Origin: Paeniglutamicibacter sp. Y32M11
GTDB lineage: Bacteria > Actinomycetota > Actinomycetes > Actinomycetales > Micrococcaceae
Direction: 5' to 3'
DNA length: 64,000 nt
Assembly (NCBI RefSeq): GCF_019285735.1
Contig: NZ_CP079107.1
Span: forward strand, 744,001 to 808,000
Shown here: in pieces, positions 8,631-17,943 of the stretch
How positions within the stretch are numbered: the stretch's first letter is position 1
How the letters are laid out: each line of letters opens with the position of its first letter
Made by a program: the position numbers and the translations under genes
Notes under the pieces: model-generated
What the model saw: the letters and a program-made list of their open reading frames with translations, nothing else
What the model was told of the DNA's origin: nothing
The model's database searches: none

Positions 8631-9575
8631 ATGTTGCTACGACTGGGCTCGAATCTGGCCCGCTTTGTGCTCTCCTTATGGGTTGCCACCATCGCGGTGT
8701 TCGCGATGATGCGGGTGCTGCCCGGGGATCCGGCGGTGATTGCCGCCGGGGAAAACGCCTCACCGCAGATCGTGGCCTCCCTCGCGCACCAATTTGGTAC
8801 GGATCGCCCGCTGCTGGTGCAGTACTGGGATTGGTTCTCCGGGCTCTGGCGGGGGGACTTCGGCATCTCGTATGTGACCCGCACGGATATCTCACCGCTG
8901 GTGGCGGACAAGGTGCAGGTCTCGCTGATTCTTGTCGTCCTGGCCATGGCGCTGGCCCTGGCCATCGCCATCCCGGCCGGCATCATTGCCGCGGTGCGTC
9001 ACAACAAACCCAGCGGCACGCTGATCTCGGCCCTGAGCCAGCTGGGCATCGCCATCCCCGGGTTCCTGCTGGGCATCGTCTTGGTTTCATTTTTTGCGCT
9101 GCGGCTGGGCTGGCTGCCGGCCAATGGCTGGGTGGCCCCGATGGAAGGTTTTTCGTCCTTCCTCTCGCGGCTGGTGCTGCCGGTGATGGCGCTGGCCGGT
9201 GTGCAGTCGGCCATCCTGGTGCGCTACGTACGATCCGCGGTGCTGGGCATCATGCACGAGGACTATCTGCGTACCGCCCGCGCCAAGGGACTCTCCCCGC
9301 TGCGCGCGCTGGCCAAACATGGATTGCGTAACGCGGCGATTCCGGTGCTGACGGTCACCTCCGTGCAGTTCTCGGCGCTGATCATTGGTGCGGTGGTCAT
9401 CGAGCGCGTATTTGTCATTCCCGGGCTGGGCTCGATGCTGCTGGCCGCGGTGGGCAACCGCGACCTGCTCACCGTCCAATCGGTGGTGATGGTGCTGGTG
9501 GCCATCACGCTGATCGTTAATCTGTTGGTGGACATGCTCTATACCGTCCTTGACCCGCGCATTCGGGCGGCCTAA
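8631..9575 (+). CDS. Peptide-type ABC transporter permease, DppB-like
   Basis: 314 aa with six membrane segments in the DppB/OppB layout: an N-terminal segment, a periplasmic loop and five further segments. The cytoplasmic coupling loop follows the EAA-type pattern (EDYLRTARAKGLSPLRALAKHGLRNAAIPVLT). It forms the membrane channel together with the DppC-like product encoded 3 bases downstream. The solute is inferred to be a peptide from the family. Nickel, opines or glycosides are also carried by this family. Confidence 0.88.
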   Translation: MLLRLGSNLARFVLSLWVATIAVFAMMRVLPGDPAVIAAGENASPQIVASLAHQFGTDRPLLVQYWDWFSGLWRGDFGISYVTRTDISPLVADKVQVSLILVVLAMALALAIAIPAGIIAAVRHNKPSGTLISALSQLGIAIPGFLLGIVLVSFFALRLGWLPANGWVAPMEGFSSFLSRLVLPVMALAGVQSAILVRYVRSAVLGIMHEDYLRTARAKGLSPLRALAKHGLRNAAIPVLTVTSVQFSALIIGAVVIERVFVIPGLGSMLLAAVGNRDLLTVQSVVMVLVAITLIVNLLVDMLYTVLDPRIRAA

Positions 9576-9578
9576 AGA

Positions 9579-10448
9579 ATGAAAAAGATGTTCATGTCCC
9601 GCGCTAAAAATTCTGCCGGATCGCCGGTCTCCGGAGTTAACTCCACCCTGCTCATGGGATCGGTGCTGGTGGCGGTGGTGCTGCTGAGCGCACTGCTGTC
9701 CTGGGTTTTTACCCCCTATGATCCGGTACAGGCGAACCCCTCGGTGCGTCTGAGCACACCGAGCGCCACACACTGGTTGGGCACCGATCAGCTGGGCCGT
9801 GATCTGCTTTCGCGGATCCTGGTGGGCGCGCGCATCACGTTGCTGGTCGGGGTACTCTCGGTGTCCATCGCCGCGCTGATCGGCACGCCGCTCGGTATGT
9901 GGGCGGGGATGAAACGTGGCGCGGTGGAGGAAGTGACGATGCGCGCCTCCGACATTCTGTTGGCCTTCCCGGCCCTGCTGCTGGCGATCATGTTCGCGGC
10001 AATTTATGGTGCATCAACCGTCAGTGCGATGGTGGCCATCGGGCTGGCCTCGGTGCCGGGCTTCGCCCGGGTGGCACGGGCCGGCACACTCCAGGTGATG
10101 AACGCCGAATTTGTGCTTGCCGCTCGCGCCGCTGCCCAACCGCCGGTGCGAATTGCGCTGCGCCACGTGCTGCCCAACATCACCGGGATGCTGCTGGTGC
10201 AATGCTCGGTGACCTTCGCCCTGGCCGTCCTGGCGGAGGCGGCGCTGTCTTTCCTGGGACTGGGCACACCGCCGCCGGTTCCCTCTTGGGGCCGGATGTT
10301 GCAGGAATCCCAGCAATACTGGGGCACTTTCCCGCTGCTGACCATCGTGCCCGGGGTGAGCATTGCCGTGGCGGTACTGGGGTTTAACCTGCTGGGCGAT
10401 GGCTTGCGCGACAAATTTGATCCGAAGTTGGGACGGGGTAAGGCATGA
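9579..10448 (+). CDS. Peptide-type ABC transporter permease, DppC-like
   Basis: 289 aa with the DppC/OppC layout. The early HWLGTDQLGRDLLSRILVGARITL motif follows the first membrane segment, and the coupling-loop pattern NAEFVLAARAAAQPPVRIALRHVLPNI comes later. It pairs with the DppB-like permease. Its stop overlaps the start of the ATPase gene by 4 bases (ATGA), indicating coupled translation. Confidence 0.88.
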   Translation: MKKMFMSRAKNSAGSPVSGVNSTLLMGSVLVAVVLLSALLSWVFTPYDPVQANPSVRLSTPSATHWLGTDQLGRDLLSRILVGARITLLVGVLSVSIAALIGTPLGMWAGMKRGAVEEVTMRASDILLAFPALLLAIMFAAIYGASTVSAMVAIGLASVPGFARVARAGTLQVMNAEFVLAARAAAQPPVRIALRHVLPNITGMLLVQCSVTFALAVLAEAALSFLGLGTPPPVPSWGRMLQESQQYWGTFPLLTIVPGVSIAVAVLGFNLLGDGLRDKFDPKLGRGKA

Positions 10449-12190
10449 GTGAGCGCCAGCTCTTGGAGGTCTCGAACCTGTCCATTTCCGCCGGTGAACG
10501 AGCGCTGGTGTCAGATCTTTCCTTCTCGATGGCCGCCGGGGAACGCATCGGGCTGATCGGGGAATCCGGGTCCGGAAAATCGCTCACCGCCACGGCCCTG
10601 CTGGGCTTGTTGCCCGAAGAACTGAGCGTCTCCGGTACCGGAAGGCTGCACGGCTTTGAGCACAATCTGTTCACCGCCCCGGAGCGGGCCATGGCACCGC
10701 TGCGCGGGGATGAAATCTCGATGGTGTTCCAGGAGCCGCTGAGCGCGCTGAACCCCTTGATGAAAATCGGTGCGCAGGTGGCCGAGGTGCTGCTCATCCA
10801 TCGCACCCTGGGTACCCGCGCCGCAGCGCGTGCCCGGGCCATCGAATTGTTGGCATCGGTGCAGATCCCCGATCCCGCTCAGGCCGCCAACGCCTACCCC
10901 CACCAGCTCTCCGGCGGGCAGCGGCAACGGGTCATGATCGCCATGGCCCTGGCGAACGACCCACAATTGCTCCTGTGTGACGAGCCGACCACCGCACTGG
11001 ATGTCACGGTGCAGTCCCAGGTACTGGAGCTGATTTCCGCCCAGGTCTCCGCGCGCGGCACCGGCCTGCTCTTTATCACTCACGATCTGGCGGTGGTCGC
11101 GCGGATGTGTACCCGGGTCCTAGTGCTGAATCAGGGGCGGATCGTGGAACAGGGCGAGATCGATACCGTCTTTTCCGCCCCGACTCACCCCTATACCCGG
11201 GCACTGCTCGCGGCCAGTGACATGTCGGCCACCGATGAGCGCGGACGCCTGTTCACCGTGGCGACGGCGGGGAACTATCAACCGCCGGCGCTCCGTGCGG
11301 CCGCGCCGGATTCACCAACCTCGGCTCCGGTGCCCGCCGCCTCTGTTAGGTCTTCCGCCACGACAGCTGACCGTGCGATCGCCCCGCTGATCACCGCCAG
11401 CAACCTGAGCCGCAGCTATCACCGCGCGCGCACCTCACTCTTTGGCCCGCGTCCGGTGGTTCATGCGCTGGCCAATATCGATTTCACCGTGGCGCCGGGG
11501 GAACGCGTGGGCATCGTGGGGGAATCTGGCTCCGGCAAATCCACGTTGCTCCGCATTTTGGCCGGGCTCGACACCCCCACCGGCGGCGACGCCATCGTGG
11601 CCGGCACCTCCATAGCAGGTGCGCGCGAAGCGGATCTGAGCGCGCTGCGCAGCGAGCTGCAGATCATCTTCCAGGACCCCTTGGGTTCTCTTGACCCGCG
11701 GATGCGAGTGGCAGACATCGTCGCCGAACCGCTGCTGGTCCCGGGCCAGAGGCTGGACGCGGCCGCCCGGCGGGCCACGGTGCTCAAGCTGCTCAACGCG
11801 GTGGGACTCGAACCAGATTCAGCGAACCGCTATCCGCATCAGTTCTCCGGCGGGCAGCGCCAACGCATCTCCATCGCCCGCGCCCTGGTAAATCGCCCGC
11901 GGATCCTGGTGGCAGATGAGCCGGTCTCCGCGTTGGATGTTTCGGTGCGAGCCCAGGTGTTGAACTTGATCGCTGATCTGGTGGACGAATACGCACTGAC
12001 GCTACTTTTGGTCTCCCACGACCTTTCGGTCATCCGCCACCTGTGCCAGCGAGTCATCGTCATGAAGGATGGTCGCATCGTGGAGGCCGGGGACACCGAG
12101 CAGATTTACAACAACCCGGCGCACCCCTATACCGCGCGATTGATCGCCAGCTCGCTTGACCTGTCCGAGGAACTGGCCCGCGCCCACTAA
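10445..12190 (+). CDS. Fused double ABC ATPase of the peptide importer (DppD-DppF fusion)
   Basis: 581 aa containing two complete ABC ATPase domains. Domain 1 has GESGSGKS at 39-46, a LSGGQRQR signature and [12 protein letters not shown]. Domain 2 has GESGSGKS near 359-366, FSGGQRQR and [12 protein letters not shown]. They are joined by an Ala/Pro/Ser-rich linker around 275-320. The two domains correspond to DppD and DppF, which are separate proteins in many bacteria but commonly fused in actinobacteria. It energises uptake by the two permeases. The gene ends 10 bases before purN, whose -10 element overlaps this stop codon. Confidence 0.9.
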   Translation: MSERQLLEVSNLSISAGERALVSDLSFSMAAGERIGLIGESGSGKSLTATALLGLLPEELSVSGTGRLHGFEHNLFTAPERAMAPLRGDEISMVFQEPLSALNPLMKIGAQVAEVLLIHRTLGTRAAARARAIELLASVQIPDPAQAANAYPHQLSGGQRQRVMIAMALANDPQLLLCDEPTTALDVTVQSQVLELISAQVSARGTGLLFITHDLAVVARMCTRVLVLNQGRIVEQGEIDTVFSAPTHPYTRALLAASDMSATDERGRLFTVATAGNYQPPALRAAAPDSPTSAPVPAASVRSSATTADRAIAPLITASNLSRSYHRARTSLFGPRPVVHALANIDFTVAPGERVGIVGESGSGKSTLLRILAGLDTPTGGDAIVAGTSIAGAREADLSALRSELQIIFQDPLGSLDPRMRVADIVAEPLLVPGQRLDAAARRATVLKLLNAVGLEPDSANRYPHQFSGGQRQRISIARALVNRPRILVADEPVSALDVSVRAQVLNLIADLVDEYALTLLLVSHDLSVIRHLCQRVIVMKDGRIVEAGDTEQIYNNPAHPYTARLIASSLDLSEELARAH

Positions 12191-12193
12191 ACT
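12188..12193 (+). promoter_or_regulatory. -10 element of a leaderless promoter for purN
   Basis: TAAACT overlaps the stop codon of the ATPase gene and ends 7 bases before the purN ATG. There is no Shine-Dalgarno, so purN has its own start signal despite abutting the transport operon. Confidence 0.5.
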
Positions 12194-12200
12194 TGAAGCC

Positions 12201-12767
12201 ATGCGCATCGTAGTTCTTGTCTCCGGCACCGGGTCCAACCTCCAGTCAGTTATCGACGCCGTCGCCGACGGCTCACTACAAAATGTTGAGATCGCGGCCG
12301 TCGGTGCGGATAAGGCGGGGACCTTTGGGGTGCAACGCTCCGCCGCGGCCGGGATCGAAACCTTTGTAGTGAACTTCAAGGACTTCGCCGAGCGTGCCGA
12401 CTGGAACCACGCACTGACCCAAAAGTGCCTCTCCTACTCGCCGGATTATGTGGTGTCTTCCGGCTTCATGCGCATCGTGGGTGAGGAATTCATCAACGCC
12501 TTCGATGGCACCTACATCAACACGCACCCCGCACTGCTGCCTTCATTCCCGGGCGCCCACGGGGTCCGCGACGCGCTGGCCTACGGTGTAAAGGTCACCG
12601 GCTGCACCGTGCACATCGCCGATGCCGGTGTGGACACCGGTCCGATCCTGCGCCAGGAAGCGGTGGTCATCACCCCCGATGACACCGAAGATTCGTTGCA
12701 CGAGCGCATCAAGATCGTTGAGCGCCGCCTACTCATCGCCACCCTGGCAGATCTGGCCGCTCGGTAA
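12201..12767 (+). CDS. purN: Phosphoribosylglycinamide formyltransferase
   Basis: 188 aa, a typical PurN length. It transfers a formyl group from 10-formyltetrahydrofolate to GAR, step 3 of purine synthesis. SGTGSNLQ near the N-terminus binds the ribonucleotide phosphate. The catalytic triad is visible as N107 and H109 in YINTHPALLPSFPG and D145 in DAGVDTGPI. The start at 12201 gives the standard MRIVVLVSGTGSN N-terminus, and a longer frame into the ATPase gene is rejected. In many actinobacteria purH follows directly. Here 5.8 kb of other genes lie between. Confidence 0.93.
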   Translation: MRIVVLVSGTGSNLQSVIDAVADGSLQNVEIAAVGADKAGTFGVQRSAAAGIETFVVNFKDFAERADWNHALTQKCLSYSPDYVVSSGFMRIVGEEFINAFDGTYINTHPALLPSFPGAHGVRDALAYGVKVTGCTVHIADAGVDTGPILRQEAVVITPDDTEDSLHERIKIVERRLLIATLADLAAR

Positions 12768-12787
12768 CATGTGTGGGGGACCGACAC

Positions 12788-13246
12788 TCAGCTCATGGAG
12801 CTCGTGTCAGTGGCGGCAATTCGGAGTGCGAGGTTGTCTAAACCCTTGCCAATCATTTGTCCGTAGCCGTCGGCGTTAAGAGCCTGAACGCAGGATTGAC
12901 CGAGGGCCAACTGCTCGCGAGCCAGTTCGATTCTGCCTTGGCGATGGTAACCATCGGCGAGGTTCAGGTGCAGTGATGGCCGTAATCCGTCGGTGGATGT
13001 GATGCCAAGCGGTGCGAGATCCTCATCGGTCAGAAAACCGTGTTCCACAAGTGCCAGCTCGTCCCAGAGCACTTCGTTCTCCACCTCGGTTTCCGTGTCC
13101 GCTAGGTAATGAGCCACAATGCAGCGCTGGGCATGATCCGTGGGATTGGTGGAATTCCAGCAGCCGAGCAATAGCTCGTGGCCGCGATTCGGGTCACCGC
13201 CCTGGGCTATAAAGATGGCATCGGTAATGGTTGCCCAGGCGATCAT
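12788..13246 (-). CDS. TPR-like hypothetical protein
   Basis: 152 aa, mostly helical, with a run resembling tetratricopeptide repeats: HAQRCIVAHYLADTETEVENEVLWDELAL, then LHLNLADGYHRQGRIELAREQLALGQSCVQAL. I know of short actinobacterial proteins with this look but no proven function. The start at 13246 is chosen because GGGAG lies 5 bases upstream. A GTG at 13282 would add 12 unlikely residues. It is convergent with purN, 20 bases apart, and lies in the block that splits purN from purH. Confidence 0.6.
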   Translation of the reverse strand: MIAWATITDAIFIAQGGDPNRGHELLLGCWNSTNPTDHAQRCIVAHYLADTETEVENEVLWDELALVEHGFLTDEDLAPLGITSTDGLRPSLHLNLADGYHRQGRIELAREQLALGQSCVQALNADGYGQMIGKGLDNLALRIAATDTSSMS

Positions 13247-13637
13247 GTTCGCTCCCGTGTTGTGCTTATCGTGGTGAACCACATACTACCGAGCGACCTG
13301 AGTCCGGGTATTGGACGATTCGGACATTTGGGGCGATGGCAAAAGCTTGGGTGGGACGTTTCCCAACCAATTGACGGACCATCTCGGTGGAGATGGGCCT
13401 GGTCGAAATGGTCAGCGTTCACGGCCAGATCACTCCACGCGGAGCTGGATCCGAGAAGTCGATCCGCAATACCCTCCAGGAAGTTCACCCAAGCGCACAA
13501 GTGCCCTCGGACGACTCTGTTCCCGAAACAAGGAAGCCAGTCCATTCAGGGGAACGTGTCTTTGACTCGTTGGCGTGGTTCTTTGTCCGTCCTGCACGAC
13601 GGCCGCCATACGTTGTGTCAAGGGGTCAGTGCGGCAC

Positions 13638-13686
13638 TGTGGATAAACCAAAAGTGAATCTGACCTGCCATAAGAAGTTATCCACC
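13638..13686. repeat. Inverted pair of DnaA-box-like 9-mers
   Basis: TGTGGATAA at 13638-13646 is the exact complement of the classical TTATCCACA box. TTATCCACC at 13678-13686 differs from it by one base and points the other way. They lie 50-90 bases upstream of the DUF222-HNH start codon. Whether DnaA binds is unknown. Confidence 0.4.
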
Positions 13687-13723
13687 ACCACCCAGCACCC
13701 CACAAAACGGGGGATCCCCGGCG

Positions 13724-13729
13724 TAGAAT
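13724..13729 (+). promoter_or_regulatory. -10 element of a leaderless promoter for the DUF222-HNH gene
   Basis: TAGAAT followed by 6 bases and the ATG. The intervening GGAGG is only one base from the ATG, too close to work as a Shine-Dalgarno. Confidence 0.5.
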
Positions 13730-13735
13730 GGAGGT

Positions 13736-15160
13736 ATGTTCGAAGAATATCCCAGCGGAGATTCACTACACGAACCTCCCAACGAAGAAATAGTCCTCAC
13801 CCCTACTATGACCCCCACTCTCAAGGTCGAGCCCGCTGGTGAGATCCACGGAGTGGTTCTCCCGGTCCCGGTTCCGGGCCGCAGCCACACCGAAGACCTC
13901 TGCTTCTTGGACTACATGCGCCGCTCCCTGGCCCTGCTTGAGCTCAGCGGCAACGCCAAGGAGCATCACGAGATCTTGGGAAAACTCGAAGAGATCAAGG
14001 GCGCCGCCGCTGGAGCGCAAGTCATCTCCGCGACCCTCTTCGAAGCGGACGTGATCACCCAACGCACCGACGCCGGAATACGAGAAAATAACCCTTCTTA
14101 CGGTGTTGGTTCCCAAATCGCGTTGGCCCGCCGAGAATCCCCAGACCAGGGACGTTCCTTCCTGGCCTGCTCGCGCCGCTTGGTCGCGCATCTGCAATTC
14201 ACCCTCGCAGCTCTTCTGGAGGGGCAGATTAGCTGGTTTCAAGCGCAGATCATCGTGAAAAACACCGAGCACCTCTGCGCTGAGCACTGCGAAGCCGTGG
14301 ACCAGGACCTCCTACGCGACCCGCAGGCCTTAGATGGAATCTGTTCTCGGGCCTTAGAAGATGAGGTCCGGCGGCTCTCGTTCCTCTATGACAGCTCCGA
14401 TGCCCTGAGCCGCATGGAACAAGCTAACACCCACCGCTATTGCTCGGTATATCCTGCCCGTGATGGCATGATGCAACTCTCGGGCATGTTCTCGGTCCAA
14501 GATGGTCTGGCGATCCGCCAGACACTGATGCAGGATGCGGCGAGTTTGAAGGTCGGTGGGGATCCTCGGTCCCTAAATCAGATCATGGCTGATCTGGCGG
14601 TCGATCGCCTCACCGGCAGAGACCCGGCCAAGGGCCAGCCGGTGATGGTGAATCTGGTGATGACCGATCGCACGCTCTGCCAGGGCAGTGGCGAACCTGC
14701 CTACCTTCAGGGGTATGGAACGGTGCCAGCGACCTGGGCACGAGCCGTGATTAAGGGTTCGGAGGCTCCGGATCATGCGTGGTATCGGGCTCAGGTATCC
14801 CTACGGCGGCTCTATACCCATCCGCAGAGCGGGGAGTTGCTGGCGATGGATTCTAGTTCCCGCTCGTTCCCTAAGAACCTCAAAGAGTTCATCCGGATTC
14901 GCGACCAATACTGTCGCACTCCCTATTGCAATGCACCGATCAAACACTTTGATCACGTGGTGCAACATGCGCGAGGGGGAGCGACCAGCGCGATTAATGG
15001 TTCAGGGCGCTGTGCGGCATGTAATCAGGCCAAGGAGCAGGAAGGGTGGGAGGAGAAGGTGATTGAGACCGGTGGTCGTCATACCATCGAAATCACCACT
15101 CCTACCGGAGCGGTTTACACCTCGATTGCACCGGCACTGCCCGGAACGCCTGCCGCATAA
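13736..15160 (+). CDS. DUF222 domain HNH endonuclease-like protein
   Basis: 474 aa. The central region is the DUF222 helical domain common in actinobacteria, and the C-terminus carries an HNH motif: IRDQYCRTPYCNAPIKHFDHVV, then HARGGATSAINGSGRCAACNQAKE. The four Cys (two CxxxC/CxxC pairs) and the DH/N/H residues of the zinc and metal sites are all present. Such genes occur in many copies per genome in Arthrobacter and as part of REP13E12 elements in mycobacteria. Their role is not established, although a mobile or selfish nature is often suspected. It is part of the block lying between purN and purH. Confidence 0.85.
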   Translation: MFEEYPSGDSLHEPPNEEIVLTPTMTPTLKVEPAGEIHGVVLPVPVPGRSHTEDLCFLDYMRRSLALLELSGNAKEHHEILGKLEEIKGAAAGAQVISATLFEADVITQRTDAGIRENNPSYGVGSQIALARRESPDQGRSFLACSRRLVAHLQFTLAALLEGQISWFQAQIIVKNTEHLCAEHCEAVDQDLLRDPQALDGICSRALEDEVRRLSFLYDSSDALSRMEQANTHRYCSVYPARDGMMQLSGMFSVQDGLAIRQTLMQDAASLKVGGDPRSLNQIMADLAVDRLTGRDPAKGQPVMVNLVMTDRTLCQGSGEPAYLQGYGTVPATWARAVIKGSEAPDHAWYRAQVSLRRLYTHPQSGELLAMDSSSRSFPKNLKEFIRIRDQYCRTPYCNAPIKHFDHVVQHARGGATSAINGSGRCAACNQAKEQEGWEEKVIETGGRHTIEITTPTGAVYTSIAPALPGTPAA

Positions 15161-15209
15161 TTGCGGGTACGAGTCCTGTCGGGGCACTGTTCTGCCCATT
15201 AACAGAAAC

Positions 15210-15262
15210 GGTCCATGACGCTCAGAACCGCACTTAGGTGCGTGTTCTGAGTGCCATGGACC
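15210..15262. terminator. Long imperfect stem-loop between converging genes
   Basis: Arms of about 24 bases (15210-15233 and 15238-15262) pair with one mismatch, one G-U and one bulge around a TTAG loop. It lies 50 bases after the HNH stop and 23 bases after the end of the oppositely oriented MFS gene, as expected of a shared bidirectional terminator. Confidence 0.6.
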
Positions 15263-15284
15263 GCGCCACGACAAAACACCAAGA

Positions 15285-16634
15285 TTATTGCAGGGCTCGG
15301 CCCTTGGTCTCAGGAGCGAACAAAGCCATCAGGATGACTGCGGCGACCACGAGGGCTCCCGCAGCGAGGAATAAATTGCCGAGGCCAAAGACTGGCCACA
15401 ACGCGGCAAAAAGTAGAGGGCCAAAGCCCGCGCCCAATCTGCTGAATGAAGAGGCCCAGCCGAAGCCCGAACTGCGTAATTCCGTGGGGTAAAGCTCGGA
15501 AATATAGGCATACAGCACCGGGATGGCAACCTGAATGACAACGCCAAACACCAACATCCAGACCAGTGCGATGGTTGGGGCGTTGATGCTCACCGCCACC
15601 AGTACCAAAATGAAGGCAGATAGAGGGCCAGTGATGCCCAGCAACCATTTGCGGCCAACCTTCTCGACCAACAGTGCTGCAATGGCAACACCGATCAAGC
15701 CCATCAGCGCCATCACCGAAGTCATGAAGAGGGCCGTGGATTGTGCCATGCCCGCATCGGAAAGGATAGAAGGCATCCATGTCAATGCCAGGTAGTAAAC
15801 CAAGAGAATGGTCAGGAACAATGACCAAGAAACTAACGTGATCTTGGGGCTGAACCGCCAGACTTTCACAAGCTGATCGAGCCAAGACCCGGCAGAGAGA
15901 CGAGGAGCCGATTCCGGATCCGGCAGAGTATAGGGTTTGGCCTCGGCACCTGTTCGGCTGACCAAATCATCAATGACCTTGGCGGCCTTGTCACGTTGGC
16001 CGGCGCGGACCAGATACAGCGGTGACTCCGGAACACTTCTGCGGATCCAAAACACCAGTAGGGCAGGAAGCACCATGACGGCAAGAATGAGTCGCCAATT
16101 ACCCGTAGTTGCTTGAACCCAACCGGAAATGAAGAACGAGAGCGCAGCGCCAATTGGCCACCACCCATCCATGGCGGTGAGCACTCGTCCCCGCTGTTTG
16201 GCTGGGGTGAACTCACCCACGAGAGCGTAATCAACCGGGATGCAGCCACCCAGACCCACTCCGGCAATAAAGCGGAAGGCAACGAACCAGGCGAAGCTGG
16301 GAGCCAAGGCACCCGCAACGGTGAAGATGGAGAAGATCAGTAACGTCCAAGTGAATGCCTTTTTGCGCCCGATTTTATCCGCAATGGTTCCCCAGAGGAA
16401 CGCGCCAAGCGCCATGCCCAGCAGGTTACCCGTGCCCAAGAGGGCCGCGGTGGTGCGGTCTAGGCCCCACTCCGCGGCGACCAAAGGAATGAGCGCTCCA
16501 TTGAGCGTGACATCCCAGGCGTCAAACATGAATCCCAGTCCACCAATGACAAATATCTTCCCCTGGACACCCCACTTCCACGGGAGATTCTGGACGATTG
16601 ACTCGCCAGTGGGGAGCTTGAGGTAGTTGTTCAT
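15285..16634 (-). CDS. MFS metabolite:H+ symporter-type transporter
   Basis: 449 aa, 12 membrane segments. The loop 2-3 signature is present (GTIADKIGRKKAF), with a second copy in the other half (VEKVGRKWL), and PESPLYLVRAGQRDKA follows segment 6. The pattern is that of the sugar-porter/aromatic acid branch of MFS importers, driven by protons. The substrate cannot be assigned. The start at 16634 has AAAGG 7 bases upstream. It stands alone and is convergent with the HNH gene. Confidence 0.82.
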   Translation of the reverse strand: MNNYLKLPTGESIVQNLPWKWGVQGKIFVIGGLGFMFDAWDVTLNGALIPLVAAEWGLDRTTAALLGTGNLLGMALGAFLWGTIADKIGRKKAFTWTLLIFSIFTVAGALAPSFAWFVAFRFIAGVGLGGCIPVDYALVGEFTPAKQRGRVLTAMDGWWPIGAALSFFISGWVQATTGNWRLILAVMVLPALLVFWIRRSVPESPLYLVRAGQRDKAAKVIDDLVSRTGAEAKPYTLPDPESAPRLSAGSWLDQLVKVWRFSPKITLVSWSLFLTILLVYYLALTWMPSILSDAGMAQSTALFMTSVMALMGLIGVAIAALLVEKVGRKWLLGITGPLSAFILVLVAVSINAPTIALVWMLVFGVVIQVAIPVLYAYISELYPTELRSSGFGWASSFSRLGAGFGPLLFAALWPVFGLGNLFLAAGALVVAAVILMALFAPETKGRALQ

Positions 16635-16880
16635 GAGAGGCCTTTTGACAGGTGTGGTTTGGCACGGGACGTGTTGAGCCATGAAGGCTGGGTAATATGT
16701 GCGGCGTGGGAGGAGCCGATCCTCTGCAACCGGGATCAACGCTACGCGCTGAATAGGGTTTGCACAGAATATCCCTTGACTTTTTCTTGCTTCTTGTCCC
16801 GTGAAACGGCAAATTCTGGCGGTTCGGATTTTGATTCAGACCCATGTTCAAAGGCTGTTCCGGTGCGGACCATCCCGGGG

Positions 16881-16886
16881 TAGGCT
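16881..16886 (+). promoter_or_regulatory. -10 element of a leaderless promoter for the DUF4303-like gene
   Basis: TAGGCT followed by 6 bases and the ATG at 16893. No Shine-Dalgarno. Confidence 0.5.
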
Positions 16887-16892
16887 CTGAAT

Positions 16893-17648
16893 ATGGGAGT
16901 AGATTGGACCGCTCTCGAAGAGGCGATACGGGTGTCGGCTCTTCGCCAGGCGGAAGAGATTATTAACCACCACCCGGACGAAGTGTTCTACGCGATCGCC
17001 CTCGATGGGGTGAGCGCCGATGAAACCGACCATATCGATTTGCCGGTTCTAGCCCTGAATTCCGAACAAGCCTTAACACGTGCCCTCAGCGGCGACGACG
17101 TGCAAACAGTTGAAGAGGACTTCGACGAGGAAAGCGACGAAGAAGGCTTCGAGGAACGTGCCGACGGTGACAACAACGGTTCTGACCGGGACACTCATCT
17201 CCACGACAACGATGTAATTCGTGATGAAGATGACGACGACGATGACGATGACGACGACGATACTGACTTCGACGACGATGAAGATATCGACGAGGTGCTT
17301 AAGGAATTTGACGCCCTGACTTCTGATGCGGAACAAGGCTATTTCTCTTCCAAATGGAATCCGGCGGACTGGCAGTGGAGTCCGATTGAGCTCTTTGATG
17401 AGTCAGCAACGTCGCTTTGGAACCAGGCGCTGACCAGCGTGGCCAAGGATCATGGCTGGGAAAAGACCAACCAGCTGTATTACGAAATGCTCATCCGCGT
17501 CACCGAATCGTTGCGCTCCGCCCTTGCCGTGGGGCGAAACGCGGATATCGTCGTTTACCTTTCCGATGAGGAACATGGCGACGCCTTGCTGCGAAGGTGC
17601 CTTACCGATGCTCAGTTGGCGAAGCACTTCCCGGAACTCGCGCATTAG
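16893..17648 (+). CDS. DUF4303-like protein with an Asp/Glu-rich insert
   Basis: 251 aa. Residues 1-65 (RQAEEIINHHPDEVFYAIALDG...) and 145-251 (KWNPADWQWSPIELF, the C-terminal helical part) resemble the two halves of the DUF4303 fold, a family of unknown function often seen near toxin-immunity genes. Between them, residues 68-140 are extremely acidic, with eleven Asp in a row at 113-123 encoded by alternating GAT/GAC. Without that insert the protein would be about 180 aa, the family's usual size. The insert may be a disordered linker, a cation-binding tract or a repeat expansion. The DUF4303 match is from memory of the pattern and is moderately sure. Confidence 0.6.
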   Translation: MGVDWTALEEAIRVSALRQAEEIINHHPDEVFYAIALDGVSADETDHIDLPVLALNSEQALTRALSGDDVQTVEEDFDEESDEEGFEERADGDNNGSDRDTHLHDNDVIRDEDDDDDDDDDDDTDFDDDEDIDEVLKEFDALTSDAEQGYFSSKWNPADWQWSPIELFDESATSLWNQALTSVAKDHGWEKTNQLYYEMLIRVTESLRSALAVGRNADIVVYLSDEEHGDALLRRCLTDAQLAKHFPELAH

Positions 17649-17943
17649 TCGAATTCGATGGGTGGATTCGCTGGATGGCTAAGCCCGGTCAGAAAGGTGG
17701 AATCGTCGCTACGAACTGCGCAGTCCATAGATATCACACCGACTGAATTACCCTAGCGACATCGATCTATTCTTGCCGCGCGGCCGGAAAACGACGGCAC
17801 TTCACCCACAACACATTGGGACTAATAACGCTTCAAAAACCTCTGAGAACTCGCATGAAGGTGCCAGTTTCCATGAACCGCGAGCCCCGGAGACATCGCA
17901 GAAAATAGGCGCTTGTTCCCCTCCAGAGTCAGGGAAATACATC

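Larger units (their letters stand above)
13247..13735. other. 489-base gap between the TPR-like gene and the DUF222-HNH gene
   Basis: No gene is supported here. The only structure I see is an inverted pair of DnaA-box-like 9-mers near the right end and the leaderless -10 of the HNH gene. A minus-strand open frame (13243-13545) has no recognisable motif and overlaps the neighbour's start. Confidence 0.5.

Noticed and set aside
7594-8895. A 433-codon minus-strand open frame opposite the peptide-binding lipoprotein gene
   Set aside because: It is antisense to a conserved gene, His/Arg/Gly-rich, and runs across the gene boundary into the permease gene.
13243-13545. A 100-codon minus-strand frame before the TPR-like gene
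   Set aside because: It has no recognised motif, overlaps the TPR-like start codon and has no ribosome site. It could be a remnant but is not supported.
17073-17336. A Val/Ile-rich minus-strand frame (looks like a membrane segment)
   Set aside because: It arises only from reading the GAT/GAC tract backwards. The plus-strand gene has a better start and domain content.
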